DNA of 24,026 nt, from positions 1 to 24,026 of IMG/VR virus record IMGVR_UViG_3300033141_001592; one strand, 5' to 3'. Shown here one piece after another: positions 14,457 to 21,087 of this stretch (within the stretch, counting starts at the first letter, position 1; every line of letters starts with the position of its first letter). The translations under genes were made by a program, and so were the position numbers. The notes beneath the pieces were generated by a model, which did not search any database, was not told the origin of the DNA, and worked only from the letters and a program-made list of their open reading frames with translations. Source of the stretch: a virus.

Positions 14457-15486
14457 TGAACACCTCGAACATTTTACTACAAAAATCATCCCATTTAAGA
14501 TTCTCCTTTACCCACCCCGCATGAGAAGGGAAGTCCCCAATCTCGTGATTAGTCTTTATGGCATGGACAAAGCTGTCTATCGACTTACAAACACACCCAA
14601 TATCATTTTTCTCCAAAATTGATGCGCACGGAATTTCTTGATTGACATAAACTGGCAAACCAGCGCTCATCGCCTCAAACACGGAAAGGAAATTTCCCTG
14701 CCCCGCGCCTGGGAAGATTGCTGCGTCAGATAATCTATAAAGCTCTCTTATCTTCTCCCTCGGCAAAAATCCAGTTAAAATGACATCCCCCATTAGGCCG
14801 TACTCAGCTACTTTGGCTCGGACCTTATCAAGATAATCTGGCAATTCTTTCCCAGCCAATACCAACTTAGCATTTGGGATATACTCCTTTACTTTCTTGA
14901 AAATTTCTATTGTTTTCAACTGTCCCTTGGTTGGTGCTATAAACCCTACTTGGGAGATTACGAAGTCGTCCCCAGTCAGCCCAAAGAAATCGAAGGCTGG
15001 TGGATTGTCGAAATCTTCCTTTGCGAAGAAGTCGTAATCTATTCCGTAGTTGATTATGGTTGGTTTTTTCTTATACAATTCTTCGAATCTTTTTGCGTTG
15101 AATTCGTCTCCGACAACTACCTTGAAATCCTTAGTGTATCGCAAATCGTTTTCTTGAGGAGTTGGATTTTCGTGGTGTGGTGGTTCATTACATAACCAAG
15201 TAACGTTTGCTTTTTTGGGAAAAGTCAAAAGGTGTCCTGGGTCGTTGTGGATGTTCACAATATCAAAGTCATCAACTATTTGCTGAATGAATGCGTGCAT
15301 GCTTGGTAGGTCATCCATCATAAGAAGTCTGCATTCTTTTAGGTCGGCTCGCATCTCGCCACATAATTGAGTGGTGATTAGCTTGACTTCGTGGTGTCGG
15401 TCTGTTAGCCAGTTAGCCAACTTAACAATTACTCTTTCGGCTCCGCCATAAATCCAACAAGACGGATTAACTAGAAGGATTTTCAT
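14443..15486 (-). CDS. GT4-type glycosyltransferase
   Basis: The start is placed at ATG 15486 (MKILLVNPSCWIYGGAERVI), which has an AGGGGGG ribosome site 5 nt upstream; the open frame reaches 15522. The product has 347 residues. WIYGGAERVIVKLAN is the classic GT4 N-terminal loop; VISQVGFIAPTKGQLKTIEI and DVILTGFLPREKIRELYRLS belong to the donor domain. The EX7E motif is changed: GQGNFLSVFEAMSAG has Gln at the first position and Glu at the second. It would transfer a sugar to a growing glycan. It overlaps the end of the radical SAM gene by 20 nt. Confidence 0.88.
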   Translation of the reverse strand: MKILLVNPSCWIYGGAERVIVKLANWLTDRHHEVKLITTQLCGEMRADLKECRLLMMDDLPSMHAFIQQIVDDFDIVNIHNDPGHLLTFPKKANVTWLCNEPPHHENPTPQENDLRYTKDFKVVVGDEFNAKRFEELYKKKPTIINYGIDYDFFAKEDFDNPPAFDFFGLTGDDFVISQVGFIAPTKGQLKTIEIFKKVKEYIPNAKLVLAGKELPDYLDKVRAKVAEYGLMGDVILTGFLPREKIRELYRLSDAAIFPGAGQGNFLSVFEAMSAGLPVYVNQEIPCASILEKNDIGCVCKSIDSFVHAIKTNHEIGDFPSHAGWVKENLKWDDFCSKMFEVFNENK

Positions 15487-16633
15487 CTTTGCCCCCCTGT
15501 TTGTATAGGATACATCTTTCACAATTGTCTGGCACTTCGCCGTTTTGCATTTGAGCTTTCATCTTTTCGAATCTCTCCCAGATAATATTCATATCTTCTT
15601 TCAACGCGTTTCCAAGACTAGTTCTGACTTGGAATGGGCGGTCGTTTTGTTCGTTTTGAGAACAACAAGCAATAACAGTTCCATCCACAAAAATAAATGG
15701 CATGCTCCATGCAGTACAAGTTTTCATATCTCCCTTAGAGGCAGTGTTGACATTAAATCCAACCTTTAATCCCAGTTCGGCGGCTCTCTTATACACTGCA
15801 TCTTTTTGTTCGTCTGTAATATCAATAGCCATCCCTTTGATTTCTGGATAGTCATGCAGAATCTGGGTGAACTGGACCATTTCGCAACTGACTCCAAGGG
15901 AGTTAATCATCTCCAAATAAGGAACCATTTCGTGAATATTTTCAGATGAGACAATAAAATGAAACCAGAATTCTGGCCAAGGTGAGTTGGCTTCTCGTTT
16001 GAGTCTGTCTAGCCGCTTGATTCCTTCAATTACTTTATCCCAATTAGAACCTTCTCTTAACTTTTCGTAAGTTTCTTTTGTGGCGGCGTCTAGGCTGACA
16101 TACAACTTATCCATTCCTATATCGACCAAGTGCTGGGCATTTTCTTCGGTCATAAAAATAAAGTTATCAAAGTTCTCAATAAACAATCCCTTGGATTTTA
16201 TGTAATCCATCATTTTAGGAAATTCTGGATTGCAGTAAGATTCCCCTATGCCAGTCAAACCCACCCACTTTAAATTGGGCATACTATCGACTATGTGTTT
16301 GAATTGTTCGAATGTCATGTTTTGATTTTTCTCTTTCCAATGAGTATGCTCACACATTTTACACTTCAAATTGCAAAAAGTCGAAACTTCTATTTCTACA
16401 TAATGGGGCTGGATTTTTTTAGTGTAATGAATTTTGAGTAGTTCTGGATTTTTGGTCCAGTAGAATGATTGATAATAAGTCCAATTGTAAGTCCATTTTA
16501 ATCCCTTCTTTTGGAATTTTGGATTTGATAGGAAATTGGTGTATGCTTGCTGGATTATATTCATCTCTACTTGGTCTATTTCTTTGTCTGGATGGCTCCC
16601 GCCACGCATTGTGTAGTCGACGAAGTCAGTCAT
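15467..16633 (-). CDS. Radical SAM / SPASM-domain enzyme
   Basis: 388 residues. The radical SAM cluster is Cys87-x3-Cys91-x2-Cys94 (FCNLKCKMCEHTHW), with LTGIGESYCNPEF as the GGE-equivalent motif. The C-terminal part has SPASM-like cysteines: KTCTAWSMPFIFVDGTVIACC, then NCERCILY. Such enzymes modify peptides, act on sugars, or mature partner enzymes; in surface-polysaccharide clusters similar proteins are frequent. The 80-residue N-terminal extension before the cluster is rich in Trp and Tyr. Translation is coupled to a tiny upstream ORF by ATGA, and there is a GGGTGAGGG purine site. The substrate cannot be read from sequence. Confidence 0.88.
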   Translation of the reverse strand: MTDFVDYTMRGGSHPDKEIDQVEMNIIQQAYTNFLSNPKFQKKGLKWTYNWTYYQSFYWTKNPELLKIHYTKKIQPHYVEIEVSTFCNLKCKMCEHTHWKEKNQNMTFEQFKHIVDSMPNLKWVGLTGIGESYCNPEFPKMMDYIKSKGLFIENFDNFIFMTEENAQHLVDIGMDKLYVSLDAATKETYEKLREGSNWDKVIEGIKRLDRLKREANSPWPEFWFHFIVSSENIHEMVPYLEMINSLGVSCEMVQFTQILHDYPEIKGMAIDITDEQKDAVYKRAAELGLKVGFNVNTASKGDMKTCTAWSMPFIFVDGTVIACCSQNEQNDRPFQVRTSLGNALKEDMNIIWERFEKMKAQMQNGEVPDNCERCILYKQGGKDENPSS

Positions 16634-16680
16634 CTGCCCTCACCCTTCCAAATAAATTTTGCCATATCTCTAATTTTCAT
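16630..16680 (-). CDS. Tiny 16-residue ORF bridging two sugar genes
   Basis: The ORF encodes MKIRDMAKFIWKGEGR. It has one of the best ribosome sites in the operon (GGAGG, 6-nt spacing, within the end of the upstream SDR gene). It overlaps the SDR stop (ATGA) and its own stop overlaps the radical SAM start (ATGA). It may be a translation-coupling leader or a remnant of a longer N-terminus. No family is recognised and the product may have no role of its own. Confidence 0.4.
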   Translation of the reverse strand: MKIRDMAKFIWKGEGR

Positions 16681-17627
16681 TTTTTCCTCCAGTATTCAAC
16701 TATGTCTTTTAGAGTCTCTTTCATTCGAATTTTTGGCTTCCACCCGGTTTGAATTCTGAATTTTTTTGCGCTTCCGATTAGAGTTGGTAAATCAGAAGGC
16801 CGCATTCTGCTTTCATCTTGTTCGAATTTAATTTGAGTTCCAGATTCTTCTACTAACATTTGTAAGATGGATTCCATCGAGTAAATTCCGGCTCCGCCAC
16901 AGATGTTGTAAACTTCTCCTGGTTCGCCTTTTTCAAGAGCTAGCCAGTAAGCCGCTACGGTATCCCTCACATCTGTAAAATCTCTTATCGCTTCTAAGTT
17001 GCCTACCTTGATTACGTCCTGATTGCCTCGTTCAATATCTACAATTTGCTTAGCAAATGAACTGCAAACAAAAACTTCGCCTCTCCTTGGACCAGTGTGA
17101 TTAAATGCCCTGGTCCGAACGACGTGAAGTCCATAAGATTTATAATATTGGAAGCCAAGCAAATCTTGAGCAACTTTACTGACCCCATAAGGAGAAAGTG
17201 GTAATAATGGTTCGTTTTCTGTAATTGGTTCAGGTAAACAGGCCGCGGCTCCGTACTCTTCAGAGGAACCAGCGATTTGAATTTTTGGGTTGTAATCCGG
17301 TATTCTCCTAATCGCCTCGAATAGATTGATTTGTCCTACTGTGTTGGTGTGCATTGTTTGAGATGGCTCAATCCAAGACGCTTTAACGAATGATTGTGCC
17401 GCCAAATGAAAAATCAAGTCAGGTTTAACATTTTCAATTAGGTCCCTAACTGCAGAAGAATCAGTCAAATCGCATTCATGCAAATTCACTTTTCCTTCTA
17501 AATGTTTGATATTTTGGGTGTCAGAACGCCACCTAGTAGTTCCGTGAACTTCGCAACCTTTAGATAAGCAATAATCTGCCATGTGGCTCCCAACAAATCC
17601 AGTTAGCCCGGTAATTAGTGCCTTCAT
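16677..17627 (-). CDS. gmd: GDP-mannose 4,6-dehydratase-like SDR
   Basis: 316 residues. NAD-binding GLTGFVGSHMADY at the N-terminus; GTTRWRS at the position where Gmd-type enzymes bind the NADP phosphate. The catalytic elements are intact: AGSSEEYGA (Ser/Glu) and SPYGVSKVAQD (Tyr-x3-Lys). FNHTGPRRGEVFVCSSFAKQ and NLEAIRDFTDVRDTVAAYWL are typical Gmd segments. It would convert GDP-mannose to GDP-4-keto-6-deoxymannose, a precursor of fucose, rhamnose or perosamine-type sugars. Close homologues with another nucleotide specificity exist, so the substrate is inferred. Its ribosome site lies within the tail of the upstream W-x-x-G gene. Confidence 0.88.
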   Translation of the reverse strand: MKALITGLTGFVGSHMADYCLSKGCEVHGTTRWRSDTQNIKHLEGKVNLHECDLTDSSAVRDLIENVKPDLIFHLAAQSFVKASWIEPSQTMHTNTVGQINLFEAIRRIPDYNPKIQIAGSSEEYGAAACLPEPITENEPLLPLSPYGVSKVAQDLLGFQYYKSYGLHVVRTRAFNHTGPRRGEVFVCSSFAKQIVDIERGNQDVIKVGNLEAIRDFTDVRDTVAAYWLALEKGEPGEVYNICGGAGIYSMESILQMLVEESGTQIKFEQDESRMRPSDLPTLIGSAKKFRIQTGWKPKIRMKETLKDIVEYWRKK

Positions 17628-18010
17628 TTCAACTCCTCAAATTTCCCCTTTACCTGTTTGACTTTTACAAATTTTTGTTTGATGTTATTCCACATTTTCC
17701 CTTTATACCAATCTCCATTATGCCAAATCCCGCCACACCATTTTCCATTATACCAAATTCCACCATGCCAAACTCCATCATGCCAATCTCCTTTATACCA
17801 AACCCCCTCACACCACTCTCCATCATGCCAATATCCATCACACCATTTTCCATCACTCCACTCTCCACCACACCAAATTCCATTATTCCAAATTCCATTA
17901 TACCAAATCAACCTCCCATCAACCACCTCTACATCTTCGTTTAGAGTATCGGCATCCATCAGCCACTTAAACTTTTTTTGATTCTTTTTGCTTAATTCTG
18001 TTTTTCTCAT
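17624..18010 (-). CDS. W-x-x-G pentapeptide-repeat protein, copy 1
   Basis: 128 residues in three parts. A conserved head (1-34, MRKTELSKKNQKKFKWLMDA then DTLNEDVEVVDGRL) is followed by 14 repeats of five residues, x-W-x-x-G (35-104), and a conserved basic tail ending KQVKGKFEELK. The repeats (e.g. VWYKG DWHDG VWHGG) alternate aromatic and Gly positions and would suit a beta-helix or stacked-hairpin solenoid; this is inference. Two more copies lie on the plus strand at 21.65 and 23.84 kb, with near-identical heads and tails but different repeat content. The 3' end supplies the ribosome site (GAGGAGTTGAA) for the Gmd gene. Function unknown; a surface or structural protein, or a decoy, is possible. 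Confidence 0.8.
   Translation of the reverse strand: MRKTELSKKNQKKFKWLMDADTLNEDVEVVDGRLIWYNGIWNNGIWCGGEWSDGKWCDGYWHDGEWCEGVWYKGDWHDGVWHGGIWYNGKWCGGIWHNGDWYKGKMWNNIKQKFVKVKQVKGKFEELK
17699..17908 (-). repeat. 15-bp tandem repeat array, W-x-x-G copy 1
   Basis: Fourteen degenerate 15-bp units encode x-W-x-x-G. The central position is variable (Tyr, His, Cys, Asn, Ser), while TGG and the GGx Gly codon recur in every unit. Confidence 0.85.
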
Positions 18011-18174
18011 TTCAACTCCTCCGCTGTCAAAGATGTTCTAACAGCTTTGCACCCGAAACATATTTGTGTTAAAGCATCATGATAAGAACTATATGCCACT
18101 TGTTGGACATGATTCCCTTCACATTCCTTAATATAGTTCTTAATTTCTTCTTGAGTGCAAAATATTAATTTCAT
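18007..18174 (-). CDS. Cys-containing 55-residue microprotein
   Basis: The protein starts MKLIFCTQEEIKNYIKECEG and ends CFGCKAVRTSLTAEELK. Cys6, Cys18, His22, Cys39 and Cys42 could bind a zinc ion (the CFGC knuckle is clear). ATG 18174 has a GGAGTGA ribosome site and overlaps the upstream stop (ATGA); its stop overlaps the W-x-x-G start the same way. Its last codons, GAGGAGTTGAAATGA, equal the 3' end of the W-x-x-G genes, hinting at recombination at this junction. Function unknown. Confidence 0.7.
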   Translation of the reverse strand: MKLIFCTQEEIKNYIKECEGNHVQQVAYSSYHDALTQICFGCKAVRTSLTAEELK

Positions 18175-18404
18175 TTTAACTTCACTCCTGCTGTTTTTTC
18201 TTTAGAGTTTAGATATGATGTCAAAACAATAGAAATAAAAATCGAGAATAGAGCAGTTGAGATAATTCTCCATCTGTATTGCTCATTCCAAATTCCAAGC
18301 GGAATTCCTATAAGAAATATCCATCCACATAATTCTATTAAAGATTTGATACCTTTATATTTCTTTTTCTCACTGCTCACTTTCATCTCCCTGTAAGATT
18401 GCAT
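18171..18404 (-). CDS. Small two-helix membrane protein
   Basis: 77 residues if started at ATG 18404; a GTG at 18380 has a better ribosome site (GGGAG, 6-nt spacing) and would give 69 residues. Two hydrophobic segments are visible, LIELCGWIFLIGIPLGIW and IISTALFSIFISIVLTSYL, separated by a short charged loop, with Lys-rich ends. This predicts a hairpin membrane protein. It overlaps the thermosome 3' end. Holin-like proteins have this shape, but nothing specific supports that role; it is only one possibility. Confidence 0.65.
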   Translation of the reverse strand: MQSYREMKVSSEKKKYKGIKSLIELCGWIFLIGIPLGIWNEQYRWRIISTALFSIFISIVLTSYLNSKEKTAGVKLK

Positions 18405-19791
18405 CTAATTTAAGAATTTGATTTGTGACTTGCGTCGCTGAACTGATTGCGTGTAATTTGACTAAAACTGGCTCAAGAATCCCTCTCTCGCGTGCGCTTG
18501 AAATTTTGTTCATCATATCTACACCAAAATCTTTTTCCCCAGTCAAATGGACTGCCTTTAGGTTTGTCAAAACATCAATTGCATCTAACCCACAATTCTC
18601 AGCAATTATTAAAGGGATTGACTCAATTGCGTCAGCGAATTTTTCGATAGCTAATTGTTCTTTTCCTCCGATGTTTAATTCTCTCAAAAATTTGGCAATT
18701 TCTATTTCGATGGCTCCGGCGCCGACGACCATATCTAAATCATGTTTAAGTAGTCTGATTACGTCATCCAGTGACCTTTCTATTTCGTCGAGCACATGAT
18801 TTGTTGGGCCGTGGACAACTAAAGTTTCATAGTCACCTTTTACATAAATCGCACCCGGGTTCGAATCTGCGCCGCGCTTGTAAACAACCTCCCCTTTCCC
18901 TATGTGATTTTCGTCAATCAAGGTTTTGTCTGTAATAGCTTTACATCCAGTTGCGATACAGATTGTGTCGATGTCGATTGGTTTGAAAATGGCTACGCCA
19001 CTGATTCCTGCTTCAGTCAGATAAGCATCAAATTCTTTACAGGTATCTGTATAAAATACCCACTCTACTCCGGCTTCTTTGAGCTGTTTGACAACCGACC
19101 TTTTTAATTCAATATCGAAGTTTGATACTTCTTGTAAGTCTTTTGCGTTTGTTACATTAAAATTATCCAATTTCACATTTACCGGAAAATTCAAGACTGC
19201 AATCTTCCCGTTTACTTTGCTTGGCATTTGGTCGTCCCGGGTAAAGCCTTCAAAAATATGTCCCCTGAAAATTCCAGACTTAAACGGGTCAGAATTTTTG
19301 ATTTGATAAGTCTTTAGTTCATTCGGATTTTTGACTTCGTTTAGTAGGTTAATGAAATGTTCAATCAAATCCGAAGAGAGCTTTGTTCCAAAAGCAGTTC
19401 GCATTATTTTTCCTTTATCTGGTTTTTCTTTTACTGAATTTAAAAAATTCAAAACATTAGCCAATGCGATGTTATATCCATTTATTACTACCGTGGGATG
19501 AATACCTTTCTTAATTAATTCTTCTGCATTACTTAATAGATTCCCGGCCAATACAACTGCAGTAGTCGTTCCATCTCCGACAGCTTCTTCTTGCGATTTT
19601 GCCAAACTCTTAAACAAATCAACAATTGGATTTCCACCTTTTAGATTATTGACGATAGCTGCACCGTCGTTTGTAAGTGCTGCGATTTTACCATTAGAGA
19701 CAATCATTTTATTCATGCCTCTGGGTCCGAGAGTGGTTCGGATTAGGTCTGCAAAATTGATGGCTAGTTGCCTGTGGTTTGGTTCATCCAT
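18370..19791 (-). CDS. Group II chaperonin (thermosome) subunit, compact viral form
   Basis: Start ATG 19791 (473 residues), coupled to the upstream stop; a GTG three codons earlier is in frame. All three chaperonin domains are present. Equatorial/ATP motifs: IRTTLGPRGMNKM, ALTNDGAAIV, AVGDGTTTAVVLAG and VVGAGAIEIEIAKFLREL (the GGGA motif reads GAGA, preceded by an Asp in LDM). The apical domain contains IAVLNFPVNVK and a diverged stretch where the helical protrusion should lie. GILEPVLVKLHAISSATQ is the conserved C-terminal region. The usual archaeal length is about 540; here the N-terminus is about 20 residues shorter and the C-terminal tail is missing. It should form double-ring ATP-driven folding cages or join host rings. 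Location in the virion operon points to capsid or tail folding. Confidence 0.95.
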   Translation of the reverse strand: MDEPNHRQLAINFADLIRTTLGPRGMNKMIVSNGKIAALTNDGAAIVNNLKGGNPIVDLFKSLAKSQEEAVGDGTTTAVVLAGNLLSNAEELIKKGIHPTVVINGYNIALANVLNFLNSVKEKPDKGKIMRTAFGTKLSSDLIEHFINLLNEVKNPNELKTYQIKNSDPFKSGIFRGHIFEGFTRDDQMPSKVNGKIAVLNFPVNVKLDNFNVTNAKDLQEVSNFDIELKRSVVKQLKEAGVEWVFYTDTCKEFDAYLTEAGISGVAIFKPIDIDTICIATGCKAITDKTLIDENHIGKGEVVYKRGADSNPGAIYVKGDYETLVVHGPTNHVLDEIERSLDDVIRLLKHDLDMVVGAGAIEIEIAKFLRELNIGGKEQLAIEKFADAIESIPLIIAENCGLDAIDVLTNLKAVHLTGEKDFGVDMMNKISSARERGILEPVLVKLHAISSATQVTNQILKLDAILQGDESEQ

Positions 19792-20038
19792 AAGTGTCAC
19801 GTAATTCTTGATTTAGTTTTTTGAGCCTGGCTAATTGGTCCTCTGGTTTGCCCACTAATTTGATTTCCCAATTATATCCTTTAGTGTTTTTGGTTAGTTT
19901 TATTTTCTCAATCCCGGATTCTGGGTCGACAAAGTCATTCCACGAACTTGGGAACTCTTCTGCGTTGGCTTGATGCGCCAGCGCGTCCCTAATAGCATCC
20001 CGTTCGGTTATTCCTTGTGGTGTATTGATTGGTTCCAT
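19784..20038 (-). CDS. 84-residue acidic protein of unknown function
   Basis: No family recognised. The opening INTPQGITERDAIRDALAHQ is polar, the middle (SSWNDFVDPESGIEKIKLTK) is strand-like, and the C-terminus (EDQLARLKKLNQELRDTYG) is a probable helix. It overlaps the thermosome start by 8 nt (ATGGATGA) and is overlapped by the upstream 51-residue gene by 31 nt. Tight coupling to the chaperonin could mean a cofactor or adaptor role, but this is speculation. Confidence 0.6.
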   Translation of the reverse strand: MEPINTPQGITERDAIRDALAHQANAEEFPSSWNDFVDPESGIEKIKLTKNTKGYNWEIKLVGKPEDQLARLKKLNQELRDTYG

Positions 20039-20163
20039 TCTTCTATGATTTTATTTAGTGCTTTCCCAAAGTCTCCTTTTAGACTTCTGGGGTCTGAAAT
20101 TTGTCTAGCCAATCCAAACACTATCTGAATATTAGCTGGAGTTAGGTTGACTAGTTTTTTCAT
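20008..20163 (-). CDS. 51-residue protein of unknown function
   Basis: The product begins MKKLVNLTPANIQIVFGLAR and ends in a helix with KALNKIIEEWNQ. It overlaps the AbrB-like gene by 32 nt and the next gene by 31 nt, in different frames, consistent with the very compact operon. No strong ribosome site is seen and no family is recognised. Reading-frame quality and overlap geometry are the only support. Confidence 0.55.
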   Translation of the reverse strand: MKKLVNLTPANIQIVFGLARQISDPRSLKGDFGKALNKIIEEWNQSIHHKE

Positions 20164-20329
20164 TTTCGACTATGATAATTTTTTTTTCGTACGGGAGCCA
20201 CTGCATTACTAACTTGGTTTCCTGGTTCCAGCCCATTTCGTTAATCCAATTTTTCGGGAGAAGAACCATGCTACTAGAATCACCGCTTCTTTGAAGTTTT
20301 TTGAATTTTACAATTTTTTTAAATAACAT
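20132..20329 (-). CDS. AbrB/SpoVT-like DNA-binding protein
   Basis: 65 residues. KLQRSGDSSSMVLLPKNWIN fits the swapped-hairpin AbrB pattern (x-x-x-G-x-S-x-x-V-x-I/L-P-K-x-W), common among archaeal regulators, followed by a strand VMQWLPYEKKIIIVE. It is leaderless: a TTTAAATA box is centred 25.5 nt before the ATG. Direct repeats AAAACGT flank that box at 22-bp spacing and may be an operator for autoregulation. It would control the promoter of the large operon that follows. Confidence 0.78.
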   Translation of the reverse strand: MLFKKIVKFKKLQRSGDSSSMVLLPKNWINEMGWNQETKLVMQWLPYEKKIIIVENEKTSQPNSS

Positions 20330-20340
20330 AAAATATTATA

Positions 20341-20370
20341 ACGTTTTGACTATTTAAAACTTACGTTTTA
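20341..20370 (-). promoter_or_regulatory. Promoter of the AbrB-like gene with flanking direct repeats
   Basis: On the minus strand, AAAACGT occurs at 20370-20363 (with an extra flanking T) and again at 20347-20341, with TTTAAATA (20358-20351) between them. The repeat spacing is 22 bp, about two helical turns, so both copies face the same side of the DNA. The ATG lies 25.5 nt from the box centre. Confidence 0.6.
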
Positions 20371-20375
20371 TGGGG

Positions 20376-20534
20376 TTATTTCCGGTCTGGGCTTGAGCAT
20401 TCTATAATCTTTTTGGACTCAGAATACTCTCTTGTCTCGCCGCGGTCGTATGTTTCATTCCTACTATTTGATATTCGTTTAGGTTGGCTATAAACAGACG
20501 CAGAGATGGTAGCCAGCCACTGATTAACTTTCAT
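20376..20534 (-). CDS. 52-residue protein of unknown function
   Basis: The protein begins MKVNQWLATISASVYSQPKR and continues with a polar, charged C-terminus (YDRGETREYSESKKIIE). The ATG overlaps the upstream RHH-like stop as TAATG, so the two are probably co-translated. No family is recognised. Its stop lies just before the AbrB promoter. A partner role to the RHH-like protein is possible from the arrangement alone. Confidence 0.55.
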   Translation of the reverse strand: MKVNQWLATISASVYSQPKRISNSRNETYDRGETREYSESKKIIECSSPDRK

Positions 20535-20731
20535 TAAAATGTTGGGAAGCAGCGGTTCTCTAATTTCGAAACCTGCGCATTCAAGTCATTTAATTTTTTG
20601 TTCAGTAATTTCAATTCTGTTTCTGGGTCAGAGAATCCTGTACGTAATTGATTCAATGCTCGATTGGGTGTTTTATGAATAGATTTCAACCAAGTTAGAT
20701 TCTCGTTTGATATTTTGATTGTAGTTGCCAT
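20534..20731 (-). CDS. RHH-like putative regulator with C-terminal coiled coil
   Basis: 65 residues. MATTIKISNENLTWLKSIHK resembles the beta strand and first helix of ribbon-helix-helix proteins (TIKIS..). ELKLLNKKLNDLNAQVSKLE is a leucine-patterned coiled-coil segment. It is the first gene leftwards from the divergent control region and is leaderless, with TTTAAATA centred 25.5 nt before the ATG. Direct repeats GTAACCC flank that TATA box, so it may repress itself. The fold is inferred, as the second helix is not well defined. Confidence 0.62.
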   Translation of the reverse strand: MATTIKISNENLTWLKSIHKTPNRALNQLRTGFSDPETELKLLNKKLNDLNAQVSKLENRCFPTF

Positions 20732-20742
20732 GATATGTAATA

Positions 20743-20772
20743 GGGTTACCTCTATTTAAACTTTTGGGTTAC
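20743..20772 (-). promoter_or_regulatory. Leftward promoter with GTAACCC direct repeats
   Basis: On the minus strand, GTAACCC at 20772-20766 and at 20749-20743 flank TTTAAATA (20760-20753). The repeat spacing is 23 bp. The box centre is 25.5 nt from ATG 20731. Architecture matches the AbrB promoter but the repeat sequence differs. Confidence 0.6.
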
Positions 20773-20947
20773 TATTGGTCTTATTTGTATTAATTAGGCC
20801 CATATTGGAGAGGTATTAAGTAACACCTTTACTTATCCCTTTATATCAAAGCCCCCCCCTACATATCTATAAACAATTATTTTATAGAATAAAGTAACTA
20901 TCTAATACTTAATATTGTATTTTGATAATAGTGATTAATACCTAACA

Positions 20948-20993
20948 AATACATATCTATCTACGATAATAATACATATCTACCTACAATAAT
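20948..20993. repeat. 23-bp tandem repeat (iteron-like)
   Basis: Two adjacent 23-bp units (20948-20970 and 20971-20993) share the core ATACATATCTA and differ at two positions. A third partial match, TACATATCTAT, lies at 20860-20870. They may be binding sites for a regulator or initiator. Confidence 0.7.
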
Positions 20994-21070
20994 AATAAAT
21001 ATATTCTCTTTGTTGTTTCTTTTCTAATATTTGTTTATGGCTTCGCCAATGGGGGATGCTGAGAGTCCAA

Positions 21071-21087
21071 TGCGAAAGGTTTATAAA
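21071..21087 (+). promoter_or_regulatory. Rightward early promoter (BRE-TATA)
   Basis: TGCGAAAGGTTTATAAA contains a textbook archaeal BRE-like GCGAAAGG directly before TTTATAAA (21080-21087). The box centre is 25.5 nt before ATG 21109, so the first rightward transcript would be leaderless. Confidence 0.72.

Noticed and set aside
16630-16680. The 16-residue ORF as a ribosomally made peptide substrate of the radical SAM enzyme.
   Set aside because: Kept only as a possibility: it lacks Cys or repeated Ser/Thr core residues and a recognisable leader, so coupling leader is the simpler reading.
17618-17981. Long Pro/Ser/Ile-rich plus-strand frames opposite W-x-x-G copy 1 (and matching minus-strand frames opposite copy 2).
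   Set aside because: They are antisense shadows of the 15-bp repeats; the real frames have heads, tails and ribosome sites that are conserved between copies.
18850-18880. GGGTTCGAATCTGCG on the plus strand, resembling a tRNA T-arm (possible tRNA end or att site).
   Set aside because: It lies within the conserved chaperonin reading frame (GADSNPGAIY), the stem pairing is poor, and there is no acceptor, D or anticodon arm around it.
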